Positions 1 to 10,337 of a stretch of DNA of 64,000 bases are shown piece by piece. How positions within the stretch are numbered: position 1 is the stretch's first letter; each line of letters opens with the position of its first letter. Source of the DNA: Lachancea thermotolerans CBS 6340. Its lineage: Eukaryota; Ascomycota; Saccharomycetes; Saccharomycetales; Saccharomycetaceae. Location: positions 558,001 through 622,000 of the forward strand of contig NC_013082.1 in assembly GCF_000142805.1 (NCBI RefSeq). The letters are read 5' to 3'. A model generated the notes under the pieces. That model was not told the origin of the DNA. It saw only the letters and a program-made list of their open reading frames with translations, and did not search any database. The position numbers and the translations under genes were made by a program.

Positions 1-164
1 TCGCCGGCTTTCGCGCTGCCGCTGCAAGCTGCGTTCTTGCCCTTTTCTTCCAAGGGGACATCAGGCCTCGCGGCGCGACGCCGCACGTATACAGGCTTGA
101 AATACTTGAACTCATCCTCGTCGCTGGACTCGCTAGTACTTAAATAATCTTGCGAGAAGGCCAT
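1..164 (-). CDS. 5' end of an unrecognised protein gene (runs off the window)
   Basis: An open frame begins with ATG at 164 and stays open to the left edge, giving the first 54 residues. The N-terminus starts MAFSQDYLSTSESSDEDEF, followed by a short aromatic/basic stretch (KYFKPVYVRRR). An acidic Ser/Asp/Glu cluster next to a basic FKPV-type motif is common in nuclear chromatin or RNA-polymerase-associated proteins, but I do not recognise the family. It is divergent from MPS1 across a 1.1-kb intergenic region. In S. cerevisiae PRP9 lies on the other side of ARP2, and this N-terminus does not look like Prp9. That it is a real gene is inferred from the ATG, the unbroken frame and biased composition; its function is unknown. 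Confidence 0.6.
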   Translation of the reverse strand, partial: MAFSQDYLSTSESSDEDEFKYFKPVYVRRRAARPDVPLEEKGKNAACSGSAKAG

Positions 165-1255
165 GATCACGCAGACAGGCGGGGACAGCGAAGAGATGAG
201 CCATGCAAGTTCTTTATGTGCCGACTCGAACAGAAACTTAGAAGATCCAAGTATACCTCCACAATACACAGTCACAAGATAGCCGAGCAAAGGTAGGGGC
301 TTGACGCGGTAGCTCTTCTGTTCCTCTGCTTGACCGCTGCTCAACTTCGGTGTTACTTAATTTTTTGATCTAAACTGTGTATGAAAAGATCCAATGTAGC
401 ATTTCTACAGCTCAGTTAGAATTCAGGAACACTCAACGTGATTCTGGAGATCGGCTAATGGTATTTCTAGCTTATAGTTTTTGCTGGCAACTCAGCAGAT
501 AATGCCGAACCAGTACGCAAGCGTCTGCTCCATTTTAAAGCTAAAAGGGCTTCGGTAAAGCTCCTTGCCATCGGGAAACACATCACAGGCTACGCCATTT
601 TAAAGGCCTGGAGTTCTCAAAGAAATGGCTTGCTGTGGTTCTTTCTAATAGAAGCAAACCGCTCTCAGGCACCTTACCTATACTCAATTGTGTAGGATTT
701 TATGCCTAAAAGTTGCCTAGAGCACAAAAGACTACACTCTCTTAGCTATAGCACAACTCCAGAGCCAAATATGAAGGTAAATGCTAGCTCTAGAGAAAAC
801 ATAGTGCCCTCAACACCTTTGAACGCCGCTTAGCAGTCCGGCAACGAATATGCATTATCACGTGACAGAAGCACTCAAATACCTTTAAACGAACGCGTCG
901 CCAGAGGATAAAACAGTTTTCGGGCATGATTTTTTGTGTTTCGTATATAATTATATGTGCTAGCGATGATTATACTAGATCTTAAGTGTTTACAAGGCGT
1001 AATAAATCAACACTGCGGAGGTACATCATCGTGTTAAGAGCTTGCGTTGAGAACAGACCTTAAACACGTTTACTATACCTCTCGTTGCGCTCAGAGGCTG
1101 ATTAATACGTGTTACAGACAGGACTCTCATTTCCGCTTGGACCTGAAGCTATCTCACGACTTTGTCCTGGGCTTGTAATTACCTATTGTTTAACAACATC
1201 GTCAAGGCCCTGAGAGCAGCTCTAACATCCCATCTATGAATCGTTTGGGAAAGGA
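165..1255. promoter_or_regulatory. Divergent intergenic region upstream of MPS1
   Basis: No convincing coding sequence. It holds a palindromic TCACGTGA at 858-865 (Cbf1/Pho4-type E-box) and an MluI cell-cycle box ACGCGT at 893-898, about 360 bp upstream of the MPS1 ATG. A TATA-like TATATAATTATA run lies near 945. The MCB would suit G1/S expression of a spindle-pole and checkpoint kinase; that is inference from the motif only. Confidence 0.5.
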
Positions 1256-1274
1256 ATGTCCAGCTATACTGTGA
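1236..1274 (+). other. Short uORF overlapping the MPS1 start
   Basis: ATG at 1236 opens a 12-codon frame ending in TGA at 1274, so it runs through the MPS1 ATG at 1256 in another frame. If the transcript starts upstream of 1236, ribosomes using this ATG would pass the MPS1 start, lowering its translation. Whether the transcript includes it is unknown. Confidence 0.4.
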
Positions 1275-3769
1275 GATCTTCCGTTCCTGGTGCACCGAGC
1301 AACAGGAGGCTGGAGTTCCCGGCGCGAAGGACATCTGTACAGAGCCTGGCTCGGGACGATTCGGACGACGAGAACATGCTGGGTCCGCCTAAACTGAGCA
1401 ACTTCGGTTCAGCCCTTCTTTCTGACAAAGAAAACGTCGAGCCGTACCCATACTCTCGGAATCAAAGCGTCTCAAACGCAAAAAGGTACAGCCAACCGCC
1501 TCGGGCTGCAGCGCGGCCTGAAACTTTCGGCGCGGTTAGAGAGTTCTCTTCTAGCAACACCAACAATAGCGTTGCAGGCCCGTACTCAACTTTCCATTCT
1601 GAGGAGCACTCTGACTCTACCATGTTTGCCACTTCAAAACACAACCAGCAAAGCATGACAACGTTCAATCCCGAAACGCCGTCAGAACAAGGCAAACCCG
1701 AGGACATGTACCTAGAAAAAAGCCGGTCAAGAGTCAAGAGCATGCAGCAGACACTGAGAGATGAGCTTTCCTTAAGGAGCTCGAAACGCCGAAATAGAAG
1801 GTTTGTCTCTTCTAGGTTCAACCTGCTTGGTCCCGCAAAAAGAGCGTCCTCTAATACAGGCACCCCCAATCATAGCGAACTTGCTGACGAATCCAACGTG
1901 TCCCAGCAGGAGGCTAATTTTTCCCACTCATCGAGCGCCGGCGCTACTGCTCACCAAAACGAGTATAACGTGTTTTATGAATCGCAAAATTCCAGCTCCC
2001 CACAGAAAGACAGCGCGGCTCCTACTGACCACACAAGCATTAATTATGATAATATTGAATTCGGGGACTTGAATCCATATCAATATCTCAAAAAGCACAA
2101 TATTCCAACTACCGAGCTGCCGAACATCTCGAGGCTTTATTTTGAACGGCAGAAGGGCGAAAACAGGAAAACAGCTCTTCGCAAAAACATCGCCGCTAAA
2201 GACGCCTTTCAAACAAGATTGACGTCTGCTTCACTTTCAAACTCGCCCCTTCTGAAACACGTTGACCTCATCAAACGTGAGCAATCTATACCGAAGCGGC
2301 AACCTCGAAGAAAAATTAGTGACCATGCCACAAATAACGACTCCAAAGCGTGGTCTTCACCCGTCTCTAGCTCGAAAGGTCTGAAGACAGCTCCTAGTCG
2401 GGATGGAACAAGTCCAAGGGCAAGTGAAATGTATGAAAATATAGAGAGACCCGAGCGCGATACATTTGGATCTATCAGAAGGCGAGAAGCCCTTTCTAAC
2501 ATCAACATCAACAGCAATTACCACCAACTTCAAAATAAAAGAACAAAGTACTCGACTGAGAACTTAGAAGAAGCAAGAGGGATTCACAGGCCTCCATTCG
2601 AACATTCAGTCCAAGAAGAGCGGTTTGCGAATCATGGTTTCAAGCATCGCAGCCCGCCTGCTGTTCCCGAAAGGAAGCACGTTGAGATTGTTGAGCCCTT
2701 GAAAACGACAGAAAGTATTCCTCTCAAGCCACCTGCTACAAGTGGTGACAGTTACAACAGAAGAAAACCAACGATTTATGTCAACGGTACAGAGTACGAA
2801 AAGCTGGAGCTTTTGGGAAGGGGTGGATCATCAAAAGTCTACAAGGTCAAAAATGTTGCAAACAATAAAGTCTATGCACTTAAAAGGGTGTCATTTGATG
2901 AGTTTGATGACAGCAGCATCGAGGGGTTTAAAGGTGAAATTGAGCTACTGAAAAAGTTGGAAACAAAACCGCGAGTAGTGAAGCTCATCGATCATGAGAT
3001 GGATCACGGAGTTTTGTATGAAGTCATGGAATGTGGAGACCACGACCTGTCGCACACTTTAGCCTTAAGGTCGGGAATGGGTCTGGACGTCGAATTTGTG
3101 AGATTTCACTCTCAAGAGATGCTAAAATGCGTTAAGGTGGTGCACGACTCAGGAATAGTGCACTCCGATCTGAAACCCGCAAATTTCGTCTTTGTGAAGG
3201 GGATCTTGAAAATCATCGACTTTGGGATCGCAAACGCAGTACCAGAACACACAGTGAATATTTACAGAGAAACCCAAATCGGAACGCCGAACTACATGGC
3301 GCCTGAAGCTCTTGTTGCTATGAATTACACCCAGGGTCAGCCGGCTGAACAGAATAGATGGAAAGTCGGTAAGCCTTCGGACATTTGGTCTTGCGGGTGT
3401 ATAATATATCAGATGATATATGGTAGGCCACCCTACGGTGGATTCCAAGGCCAAAATAGGTTACTCGCAATCATGAATCCGGAGGTTAAAATTGTTTATC
3501 CCGAGAAAACTTCGAACGGGGACGTGGTTCCAAAAACTGCGATTGATACAATGAAAGCCTGTTTAGAAAGGAATCCTGAAAAGCGCTGGTCCGTTGATGA
3601 AGTTTTGAATGGCCCATTTGTTAAGCCTATTGCGGTGACACACTTTTTCATACGGGACCTGATCAAAAACTCCGTGAAGTACGGTGCTAACCAGAGAGAG
3701 ATTTCCAACGAGAAAATCGAGGAGTTGGCTGAAGATGTTTGGCATAGATTAGCAGATTTTAGGCTGTGA
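1256..3769 (+). CDS. MPS1: Dual-specificity protein kinase Mps1 (spindle pole duplication, spindle checkpoint)
   Basis: 837 residues; S. cerevisiae Mps1 is 764. The first ~510 residues are low-complexity, Ser-rich and basic, with conserved islands such as PPKLSNFGSALLS near residue 45 and DNIEFGDLNPYQYLKKHNIP near 265. The kinase domain covers about 512-790: glycine loop GRGGSS from ~521, VAIK-type Lys543 (YALKRVSF), catalytic Asp638 in HSDLKPAN, and Asp655 of DFG followed by IANAV, an almost invariant Mps1 signature. The activation segment and APE-equivalent (YMAPEAL) are intact, so the enzyme should be active. Mps1 acts at the spindle pole body and kinetochore. It is convergent with ARP2, as in S. 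cerevisiae, but the pair is flipped relative to MRX9. The N-terminal part is longer than the yeast orthologue by about 70 residues of disordered sequence. Confidence 0.97.
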   Translation: MSSYTVRSSVPGAPSNRRLEFPARRTSVQSLARDDSDDENMLGPPKLSNFGSALLSDKENVEPYPYSRNQSVSNAKRYSQPPRAAARPETFGAVREFSSSNTNNSVAGPYSTFHSEEHSDSTMFATSKHNQQSMTTFNPETPSEQGKPEDMYLEKSRSRVKSMQQTLRDELSLRSSKRRNRRFVSSRFNLLGPAKRASSNTGTPNHSELADESNVSQQEANFSHSSSAGATAHQNEYNVFYESQNSSSPQKDSAAPTDHTSINYDNIEFGDLNPYQYLKKHNIPTTELPNISRLYFERQKGENRKTALRKNIAAKDAFQTRLTSASLSNSPLLKHVDLIKREQSIPKRQPRRKISDHATNNDSKAWSSPVSSSKGLKTAPSRDGTSPRASEMYENIERPERDTFGSIRRREALSNININSNYHQLQNKRTKYSTENLEEARGIHRPPFEHSVQEERFANHGFKHRSPPAVPERKHVEIVEPLKTTESIPLKPPATSGDSYNRRKPTIYVNGTEYEKLELLGRGGSSKVYKVKNVANNKVYALKRVSFDEFDDSSIEGFKGEIELLKKLETKPRVVKLIDHEMDHGVLYEVMECGDHDLSHTLALRSGMGLDVEFVRFHSQEMLKCVKVVHDSGIVHSDLKPANFVFVKGILKIIDFGIANAVPEHTVNIYRETQIGTPNYMAPEALVAMNYTQGQPAEQNRWKVGKPSDIWSCGCIIYQMIYGRPPYGGFQGQNRLLAIMNPEVKIVYPEKTSNGDVVPKTAIDTMKACLERNPEKRWSVDEVLNGPFVKPIAVTHFFIRDLIKNSVKYGANQREISNEKIEELAEDVWHRLADFRL

Positions 3770-3946
3770 AAATTAATAACGAAAACATGTAGCATTTGTA
3801 TTATAGAAGGTAGTTTGAAGTTTAAGATATACTCAGGGAAGTTAATAATACTTCGAACTTTGCTCATCAGTGATAAGCGGGTCAGTTGTCTGTTACAAGG
3901 TTCGTAATGAAGTTAGTTAGTTCTTATTTACCACTTCAGATATGCT

Positions 3947-5213
3947 TCATCTTGGTCCGAATTTTGACATTGCTGATGGCCCCATTTCTTGCCATTCTTG
4001 TTTACTCAACCACATATGGTCCTTATCCGCCATAATGTTTGCAAGAACAGCACCACCAATGAAAACCATATGCTTCCTTCTGGGAGGGTCTTCGATTCTA
4101 ACCTTGAACTTTTCCAGGCGTGATGGGTCGTTCCTAAGAACTCGTGTGAACCATAGCTGTTTTAATTCTTTTTCCAGTCTTGATGGAAGGCCTGGGTACA
4201 TACTAGAGCCACCTGATAAAACGATGGCTCTATATAGGGCACTTCTCACATCAACATCTGCGGCTTGAATTGTGTTGAACAACATTTCCCCGACACCAGG
4301 TTGTTCGACATCCACCAAATTGGGCTGAAATAAACATTCGGGGGCTTCGAATCTTTCGGATCCGACCTTGATAACTCTTCCGTCAGGAAGTTCATAGTTT
4401 TCAACCAAAGTCGTTGTCTCTCTGGCAAGCTTGGTATCCAAGTCCAAGTCGTAGGACACATAACTTAGCTTTTCTTTTATTTGGCGTACAGTCTCAAAGT
4501 CTGCGCTTCTGTTGAAAGCATAACCCCTTCTGGATAGCAAATCTATCAAATGTCTTGTGACGTCTCTTCCTGCAACGTCCAGCCTTCTCGTTAGATGGTT
4601 CAAAACCACGGACTCATAGACCGGAACAATATGCGTCACACCATCACCAGAGTCAACCACAACACCCGAAGACAAACCTTGTGCGTAAAGAGCGAGAACC
4701 GCTTGAATAGCCACGTAGACCCCACCAAAATCGTATTTCTCGAACATGACTTCACACATCTGTTCTCTATTCCTCAATGGGTTCATCGGAGGCTCAGTTA
4801 GCATGACCTTGCCACCTGAAGTTGAAGGAAGCTTCATCTGGTCATAAAACGCATAGTCCCAAAGCAATTCCATATCCGACCAGTTCTTTATTACACCATT
4901 CTCCATGGGATATGAGATTTGAAGGTATGAACGCACAGCACTAGCTTCGTCACCAATCATGATATCTTTCAACGGGGTAACAACATTGGCACGCTCTTCA
5001 GCTCTCAGAATAGGCCTCCCCACAATCGAAGGAAAGGTATAGTCCGGGAAGTTTTCCCCGGCGCGCCCAATCTTCACAAAACCAGTGCCTTGATCGAGAA
5101 CTGGAGTCCGAATGTTAGTTTCAAAAGCACAATTATCGAATGGAGTGAGAACTCGACGGATCTGGACCGTCAGATCACTAAAGTAACATACCAATTGGAG
5201 TCCTAAGATCCAT
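3947..5213 (-). CDS. ARP2: Actin-related protein 2, Arp2/3 complex subunit (one intron)
   Basis: Two exons: 5192-5213 (MDLRTPI plus the first base of the next codon) and 3947-5100. The intron, 5101-5191 (91 nt), starts GTATGT, has branch sequence AACTAAC at 5114-5120 and ends CAG. Splicing gives [19 protein letters not shown], matching the family start, and a 391-residue product, the same length as S. cerevisiae Arp2, whose intron lies at the same point. The actin fold is complete: phosphate loops near DQGTGF and DSGDGVTH, and the adenosine motif [11 protein letters not shown]. It nucleates branched actin filaments at cortical endocytic patches. An ATG inside the intron at 5194 would add an unrelated N-terminus and is rejected. 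Convergent with MPS1, 177 bp between the stops. Confidence 0.97.
5101..5191 (-). other. ARP2: ARP2 spliceosomal intron
   Basis: 91 nt on the minus strand. The 5' splice site GTATGT begins at 5191, branch motif AACTAAC is at 5114-5120 and the 3' site is CAG at 5103-5101. The branch motif differs from the S. cerevisiae consensus TACTAAC at the first base, and the branch-to-3'-site distance is only about 12 nt. Confidence 0.93.
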
Positions 5214-5723
5214 TTTTGTTGTTTATAGTCCTTCTTGGGCTGGTTTAATCTCCTATGCGATTTGTTACGAGCCCCTTTTCTATTCTCACCTAAATTTCAA
5301 TTCCCATAACATCTACATACATGAGTACAAAAGTATTCGGATCGTTAAAAAGAGCATGACGGAGCCTCGCGCCTAGGTGTCGCTAGACACGCAGCTTCAT
5401 CCCAACGAACTCCTTATTTGCTTCGCACACGTTCCGAAAGCCTTCTGACGATTCCTGCTTCTAGAAGGCTTTCAAGCACCTTTAAACTGAAGTATAAACA
5501 ATTTTTCGCTAAAAGAAGGTAGTTGCAGCTCCAAATGCCTAAGATTTACTGTTGGTCAACTGTATGGCCACATGCGTCTATTTCAATATTTGAAAGGGAA
5601 ACGGATGGGAATCCTATCCATTGTTTAAACTTAAAGTTTTGGTGTAATGCCAATCAAAAATATTTTCTGACGCCGCTGACAAGATGCTATTATTTCGAAT
5701 GAACAAACCTCTAAGAGCCCCCG
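5214..5723. promoter_or_regulatory. Intergenic region between ARP2 5' end and MRX9 3' end
   Basis: 510 bp, holding the ARP2 promoter and the MRX9 3' region. No ORF of note, no tRNA, and no transcription-factor site I would defend. Confidence 0.4.
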
Positions 5724-6836
5724 TTAAATGTTGTGGTCCGCGTCTCGGTACGTAAATTCCCGGTGACCGTCATCTGCTGTTCGCACATAATATGCCGACG
5801 TGGGCTTTCCTCTGGCTTCACCGTAGTCTTTCAACACAAATTGTTTGGCATACAGAGACCGCGCCGGTCTGATGCTTATAACCATAGGACATTCTTTGTT
5901 TTGCGACGCCAACTCTTCAACAAACTTGAATGAGCCTGTTTGCCCAGCCATGCTATCGTCCAGAACCCCTATAGCAACGTATGCGATCAATTTTCGCTCT
6001 TGGCTGGATGATAAAAGATATAGAGGATAAGAGATGGTCATAACAAGTGAGTTATTGATGCTTTGTCCTCTTATCCTTGGAGTATCTGTAGCTAAGGAAA
6101 GATCATAGCCTTTTTTTACCCAGGTGGAGGCATCGCTTCCCAAAAAGAAATCTCTAAGGCCAAGCTCATTGTTTTTAAAGGCCTCCAGTACTCGTCTATC
6201 CAGAAATGCCAGAGCTTCATCAGCCCGGCGTTTCGAATTAGCAGCATCGATTTTTTGACTCCGTATCTCGTCCATTACGCCGCGAAATGAGCCTGCAGCG
6301 AAGCCGTCGCTTCCTAAAAGCGACTCGAACATTTGTGTTTGTAAGCCCCAAACAGTTTTATAATTGATGCTCATTTTTGTAGCGAGCAAGCAACGATGTA
6401 GCTGGCCGAGTAGGGTGGTGTTTTGCCATCTTTTGAACTGGAAAACCGCTATCCCTGCTATAATAAGAGGGAATAAGAACGTAAAGACTAAGGGGAGAAC
6501 GACCAATAGCAATGCGATGGTCCCAATAAGGGCAACAATGCCTAGTAAGGGAGGAAATGTGTAGAGCTTGAATGGCGACTTGCCCTCCCCGGGAAATCTT
6601 CCGTTCTGAAAGGGAGAACGAAGGATCGCATCCCTGTGGAAACTTCGCTTTTGTATCAAAAATTGTTGGCTGGCAAGACTGGGGAAGTTGGCGATATTGG
6701 CTTGGCGCGGGAATTTAGCGATTTGGATTACTGAACATATTCCTTTATTCTTGGGCCAATTAGCGCTAGTCAATAGATTTAGATTGCGTAAAGCGAAAGG
6801 CCTGTGACCAGAGCGTATACCTAAGCTAGGAAGCAT
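5724..6836 (-). CDS. MRX9: Mitochondrial inner-membrane-type protein, Mrx9 family
   Basis: 370 residues from ATG at 6836; an in-frame TTG four codons earlier is not a credible start. S. cerevisiae Mrx9 is about 420. The first ~90 residues are rich in Arg/Lys/Asn with few acids, fitting a mitochondrial presequence. A strongly hydrophobic stretch at about 98-135 (FPPLLGIVALIGTIALLLVV and following) forms one or two membrane spans. The soluble C-terminal half contains SINYKTVWGLQTQMFESLLGS and ends with a charged tail. Mrx9 was found with the mitochondrial organization of gene expression (MIOREX) complexes; its biochemical role is unclear. Assignment rests on position beside ARP2/MPS1 and on general similarity, so it is a little less certain than its neighbours. 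Confidence 0.85.
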   Translation of the reverse strand: MLPSLGIRSGHRPFALRNLNLLTSANWPKNKGICSVIQIAKFPRQANIANFPSLASQQFLIQKRSFHRDAILRSPFQNGRFPGEGKSPFKLYTFPPLLGIVALIGTIALLLVVLPLVFTFLFPLIIAGIAVFQFKRWQNTTLLGQLHRCLLATKMSINYKTVWGLQTQMFESLLGSDGFAAGSFRGVMDEIRSQKIDAANSKRRADEALAFLDRRVLEAFKNNELGLRDFFLGSDASTWVKKGYDLSLATDTPRIRGQSINNSLVMTISYPLYLLSSSQERKLIAYVAIGVLDDSMAGQTGSFKFVEELASQNKECPMVISIRPARSLYAKQFVLKDYGEARGKPTSAYYVRTADDGHREFTYRDADHNI

Positions 6837-7210
6837 TTCTGAAAGCAAGGATAGGATTTTACGCCAAGACTCCTAGCCTGAACCACAGTACCTCACTCTA
6901 ATTAGCCTTTAGCTAGGTTTAATTTCATTTCAAGAGACTGAACCATTAAAATCGGTTATAGTGGATCGAAAAAAAATATATAGCCCATGGGAAAACAACC
7001 AATGATCCAAAGGAAACCATCAAACAAAAGCAATCGCTCTTCCAGCAGATTGTATTTCTTGCGTTGATGCTATAAAGTATTCCATACACTTTTTTATGCC
7101 TAGCCTATGTAATGTCCGTTTGCCCCTCGGTAGCTATTTTGTTGCCAAGCTAGTGACCGAGGCCCAGGAATCAAGAAGGTGCGAGTCCTATTTGTGAAGT
7201 TGGGAGGAGT
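6837..7210. promoter_or_regulatory. Intergenic region upstream of MRX9
   Basis: 374 bp with the MRX9 promoter and APM4 3' end. It has an A-rich run with a TATA-like element near 6970-6985. No gene seen. Confidence 0.4.
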
Positions 7211-8611
7211 TTAATACCTGACCTCGTACGCTCCCGACTTCGAAAGGTACTTGATCCATTTCACCATTTTGTAGTTTCGGTCTCCTTCAGAAACATCAAA
7301 GAAGCGAACAACTAATCCGGAGTTGCTGAACATAACAATTTCAAACTTCAGTGACATTGGCGGCTTGGACCATTGGTCAATATTCAGCGCAGAGTCCTTC
7401 ATAGGCACTGCCGTTGCCGAAAGGCTATTCTCGGTCAGCCCCTGGTATTTGCTGAATTTCCAGATGATGGCGCTTTCCTCAGGCACAAACTTGCATCTGC
7501 CATTGGATGTGCTAATGTGACAGTCAACAGTCTCGGGGGGAACCGGTATGCGTAGTTGCACATCCTTGGCAGTCAGCTTGCTGGGGAAGAGGGATTTGAT
7601 AGTTACCCTGTAGTCGATTGAGTTAGCTTTGAACAAAGTCACGACGGGTGTGATTTTGAATGGCAAGTTCAAGTTCTCGCGTACGTGATATTTCATGAGC
7701 TCGAATGAGCCGTCAGGCGGTATGAAGTTTATGGTTCGCTCGGATTGGAATTTGTCAAGCTGTACACATTGATGAAATTTACAGTCCTCGAGCATAACGC
7801 TGCCAGCGGCTGCTTTAGGTATGGCTTTTTTATTAGTTGTCGGAGACTCGTTATCGCCAAAGGGCGTGCTAACGGACAGCGAGTCATTGAGGCCAAAGCG
7901 ACAGACCGGCATACCGCTTAAGTGGGTCGTCGCTTCAACAGTACCATCCACATACGATTTCAAGATCGAACCGTCTTTTGAAACAAGAATGCTAATGCGC
8001 TCATTAACGTTCAGAAAAACCTCATTTTTCTTGTACTTGATACCATTCATCCTCCAAGGGATGTTCGACGGAACCTTACTATGAGAGTCATGCAGGTTGC
8101 TGCTGCTTGATCTTGCTCTCAAAAATTGCGCGACCGGGAGGATACGGTTGGTTCCGCCGTTCCCGCTCTCAATGAACGTGTTGATTCTCTCTGCAGACGC
8201 CGAAGGCTTCACCGACATCTTCGACGCAACACTGCTCAATTCCGTATCGACAGGTACCCCGTCTTCGAGCACAATATCTAATAGCTCGTAGCATGTCATG
8301 AAATCTTCCTTGAGTTCGTTTTCGGAGTGAAGGCCGAATGCTTCCAAAAGTGCGCTGAGCTTGTACAGAAACTCCCAGATCGCCGCACTGTCTGCATTAG
8401 ATCGGCTTACCGCAACTATCCATAAATTCCCTGGGGACTTCACATGATGGAAGGTGGTAGATCCAAGGGTTAGTACCGGAGAACGCACGTCTAAATTATT
8501 GATGACTTGAATCCTAAAGATCTCAGACATTGACTTCGGCACGGAGCTCCTAACGTGCTTCGATATCAGGAGCTCCCCTCGCAAGGAGAATATGAAAAGC
8601 GCGCTCAGCAT
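7211..8611 (-). CDS. APM4: AP-2 adaptor complex mu (medium) subunit
   Basis: 466 residues; S. cerevisiae Apm4 is 491. The N-terminal longin-like domain (~1-140) begins MLSALFIFSLRGELLISKHV and contains the strongly conserved stretch FRIQVINNLDVRSPVLTLGS, which separates Apm4 from Apm1-3. A linker (~150-190) leads to the C-terminal mu-homology domain (~195-466), which binds cargo Tyr-based signals and phosphoinositide. It ends VKWIKYLSKSGAYEVRY, the usual beta-strand end of mu subunits. It acts in clathrin-coated vesicle formation at the plasma membrane. Divergent from PRS5, as in S. cerevisiae (YOL062C/YOL061W). Confidence 0.95.
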   Translation of the reverse strand: MLSALFIFSLRGELLISKHVRSSVPKSMSEIFRIQVINNLDVRSPVLTLGSTTFHHVKSPGNLWIVAVSRSNADSAAIWEFLYKLSALLEAFGLHSENELKEDFMTCYELLDIVLEDGVPVDTELSSVASKMSVKPSASAERINTFIESGNGGTNRILPVAQFLRARSSSSNLHDSHSKVPSNIPWRMNGIKYKKNEVFLNVNERISILVSKDGSILKSYVDGTVEATTHLSGMPVCRFGLNDSLSVSTPFGDNESPTTNKKAIPKAAAGSVMLEDCKFHQCVQLDKFQSERTINFIPPDGSFELMKYHVRENLNLPFKITPVVTLFKANSIDYRVTIKSLFPSKLTAKDVQLRIPVPPETVDCHISTSNGRCKFVPEESAIIWKFSKYQGLTENSLSATAVPMKDSALNIDQWSKPPMSLKFEIVMFSNSGLVVRFFDVSEGDRNYKMVKWIKYLSKSGAYEVRY

Positions 8612-8939
8612 GGCCTACCGTTCTATTCACAAATTTCTCTCGGTTAGAATTTCGGATCTACTTGCAAAAGCGGATGTGGACCTTTCAAGATCATAATTCC
8701 GTGTCACGTGACAAAATAAATAAGACTGGATAGGGCCTGTTTGACCTATAAATTGATGGCTTATAGTCTTCTTTTGTTTTACATATTGGCGATTAACGCT
8801 TTAGTGAGCCTTTGCGCTTACAGTTTGCGCAGTCTGCCCAGGCCCGATTAACTTTCAGATAGTATATCCCGGGCTCACTGAAATTCGAAAATTTGATATA
8901 TCAGTAGCTCATCAGATAACCAAGAATACAAATTGAAAT
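8612..8939. promoter_or_regulatory. Shared divergent promoter of APM4 and PRS5
   Basis: 328 bp. It contains a perfect palindrome GTCACGTGAC at 8703-8712, a Cbf1/Pho4-family E-box, roughly midway between the two starts. A TATAAA-like stretch sits near 8748. No gene. Confidence 0.55.
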
Positions 8940-10337
8940 ATGAATAACATATTGGTCTTTGGTGGCAGTTCACACCCTTCCCTGGTCAATGAGATCTGCG
9001 CCAACCTGGGTATCAAAGCCTCGGAAACTAAACTGGGCAAATTTTCCAATGGAGAGACCAGTATAAGCATTGGCGAATCTGTGCGCGAAAAGGACGTCTA
9101 TGTCATTCAGAGTGGATGCGGGCACGTCAACGACAACTTCATGGAGCTATTAATACTTCTTAACGCCTGCAAAACCGCTTCAGCTAGTCGCGTCACTGCG
9201 GTGATGCCATACTTCTGCTATTCACGCCAACCAGATATCCCCTACACGGCCAAAGGCGCACCTTTGATCTCGAAGCCAAAGGAAAGCTACACTTTTGAAA
9301 GCTTCCCTGGCACACCAGTTCCTTCTGTCCTCACAACACTGAAGCCTGCATCACCAACCGGCCCAGATGCTCTCAACGAAGTGATTGAAATACAAGAAAG
9401 TACGACCCAAGTCCTTGAACAACCCACTCCCCGCAAACTCGACGACGGTGATGTACACAAATCCCCATCTTTCTCTCGTATTCCAATGGTCCCAGAAGGC
9501 AAGGACAACAGCACTGAAGTTGGGTGGCTTTTCAACGCAAACAACGCCGGGTACAAACTGTGGGTGGCACAATCCGGCACTCTGATCGCCAACCTGTTAA
9601 CGACCGCCGGTGCCGACCACGTCATTACCATGGACCTGCACGACGCCCAGTTCCAGGGTTTTTTTGACATTCCAGTTGATAACTTGTATTGCAAGCCACT
9701 TGCTCAAAACTATATCCAGTACAATATACCAGACTACAAAGAGGCCGTCATAGTTTCTCCCGATGCAGGCGGTGCCAAGCGCGCGGCTTCTATTGCGGAC
9801 GCGCTGGAACTCTCTTTCGCGTTAATACACAAGGAGAAGAGGTCTCAGCTTCCAAAAGGCCCCCCTGATGCCAGTCTAACTTCTGGTGGTGGTGCATCGA
9901 TCTCGAACAAACCCTTAATTTCGACCCCCTCTTCCCTCGCCTTAAGTTCCCAGGATATAAAATACTCCTCATCCAAGTACATTCAGACCACTATGCTAGT
10001 TGGTGACGTGCGCAACAAAACTTGCATTATAGTCGATGATTTGGTTGACACCTCTTACACGATTACTAGAGCTGCAAAGCTTTTGAAAGATCAGGGTGCG
10101 ACAAAGGTATATGCCATGATCACTCACGGTGTCTTCTCGGGTGACGCTTTGAATAGGGTAGCACAGAGCGCTATTGACAAAATTATCGTAACCAATACCG
10201 TGCCACAGGAAAAAACAGTGAAATACCTTGGTCGTGACAGAGTCCACGTTCTTGACGTATCACGAATCTTTGGTGAGTCAATTCGGAGAATTCACAATGG
10301 TGAGTCCATTAGCATGCTTTTTGAGTATGGCTGGTAA
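8940..10337 (+). CDS. PRS5: Phosphoribosyl-pyrophosphate synthetase subunit with inserted regions (Prs5 type)
   Basis: 465 residues. Conserved PRS blocks are [19 protein letters not shown] at the N-terminus, [33 protein letters not shown], and the PRPP loop [16 protein letters not shown]. Two insertions absent from ordinary PRPP synthetases interrupt it: about 110 residues after the SRQPDIPYT segment, and about 45 residues rich in Ser/Pro before [12 protein letters not shown]. Such non-homologous regions define Prs1 and Prs5 in yeast and link PRPP supply to cell-wall-integrity signalling. The enzyme family makes PRPP from ribose-5-phosphate and ATP for purine, pyrimidine, His and Trp synthesis; Prs5 works in a complex with other Prs subunits. 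S. cerevisiae Prs5 is 496 residues. Confidence 0.95.
   Translation: MNNILVFGGSSHPSLVNEICANLGIKASETKLGKFSNGETSISIGESVREKDVYVIQSGCGHVNDNFMELLILLNACKTASASRVTAVMPYFCYSRQPDIPYTAKGAPLISKPKESYTFESFPGTPVPSVLTTLKPASPTGPDALNEVIEIQESTTQVLEQPTPRKLDDGDVHKSPSFSRIPMVPEGKDNSTEVGWLFNANNAGYKLWVAQSGTLIANLLTTAGADHVITMDLHDAQFQGFFDIPVDNLYCKPLAQNYIQYNIPDYKEAVIVSPDAGGAKRAASIADALELSFALIHKEKRSQLPKGPPDASLTSGGGASISNKPLISTPSSLALSSQDIKYSSSKYIQTTMLVGDVRNKTCIIVDDLVDTSYTITRAAKLLKDQGATKVYAMITHGVFSGDALNRVAQSAIDKIIVTNTVPQEKTVKYLGRDRVHVLDVSRIFGESIRRIHNGESISMLFEYGW

Noticed and set aside
5101-5194. ATG 5194 as the ARP2 start
   Set aside because: It lies across the intron; splicing 5192 to 5100 gives the conserved N-terminus and the exact family length.
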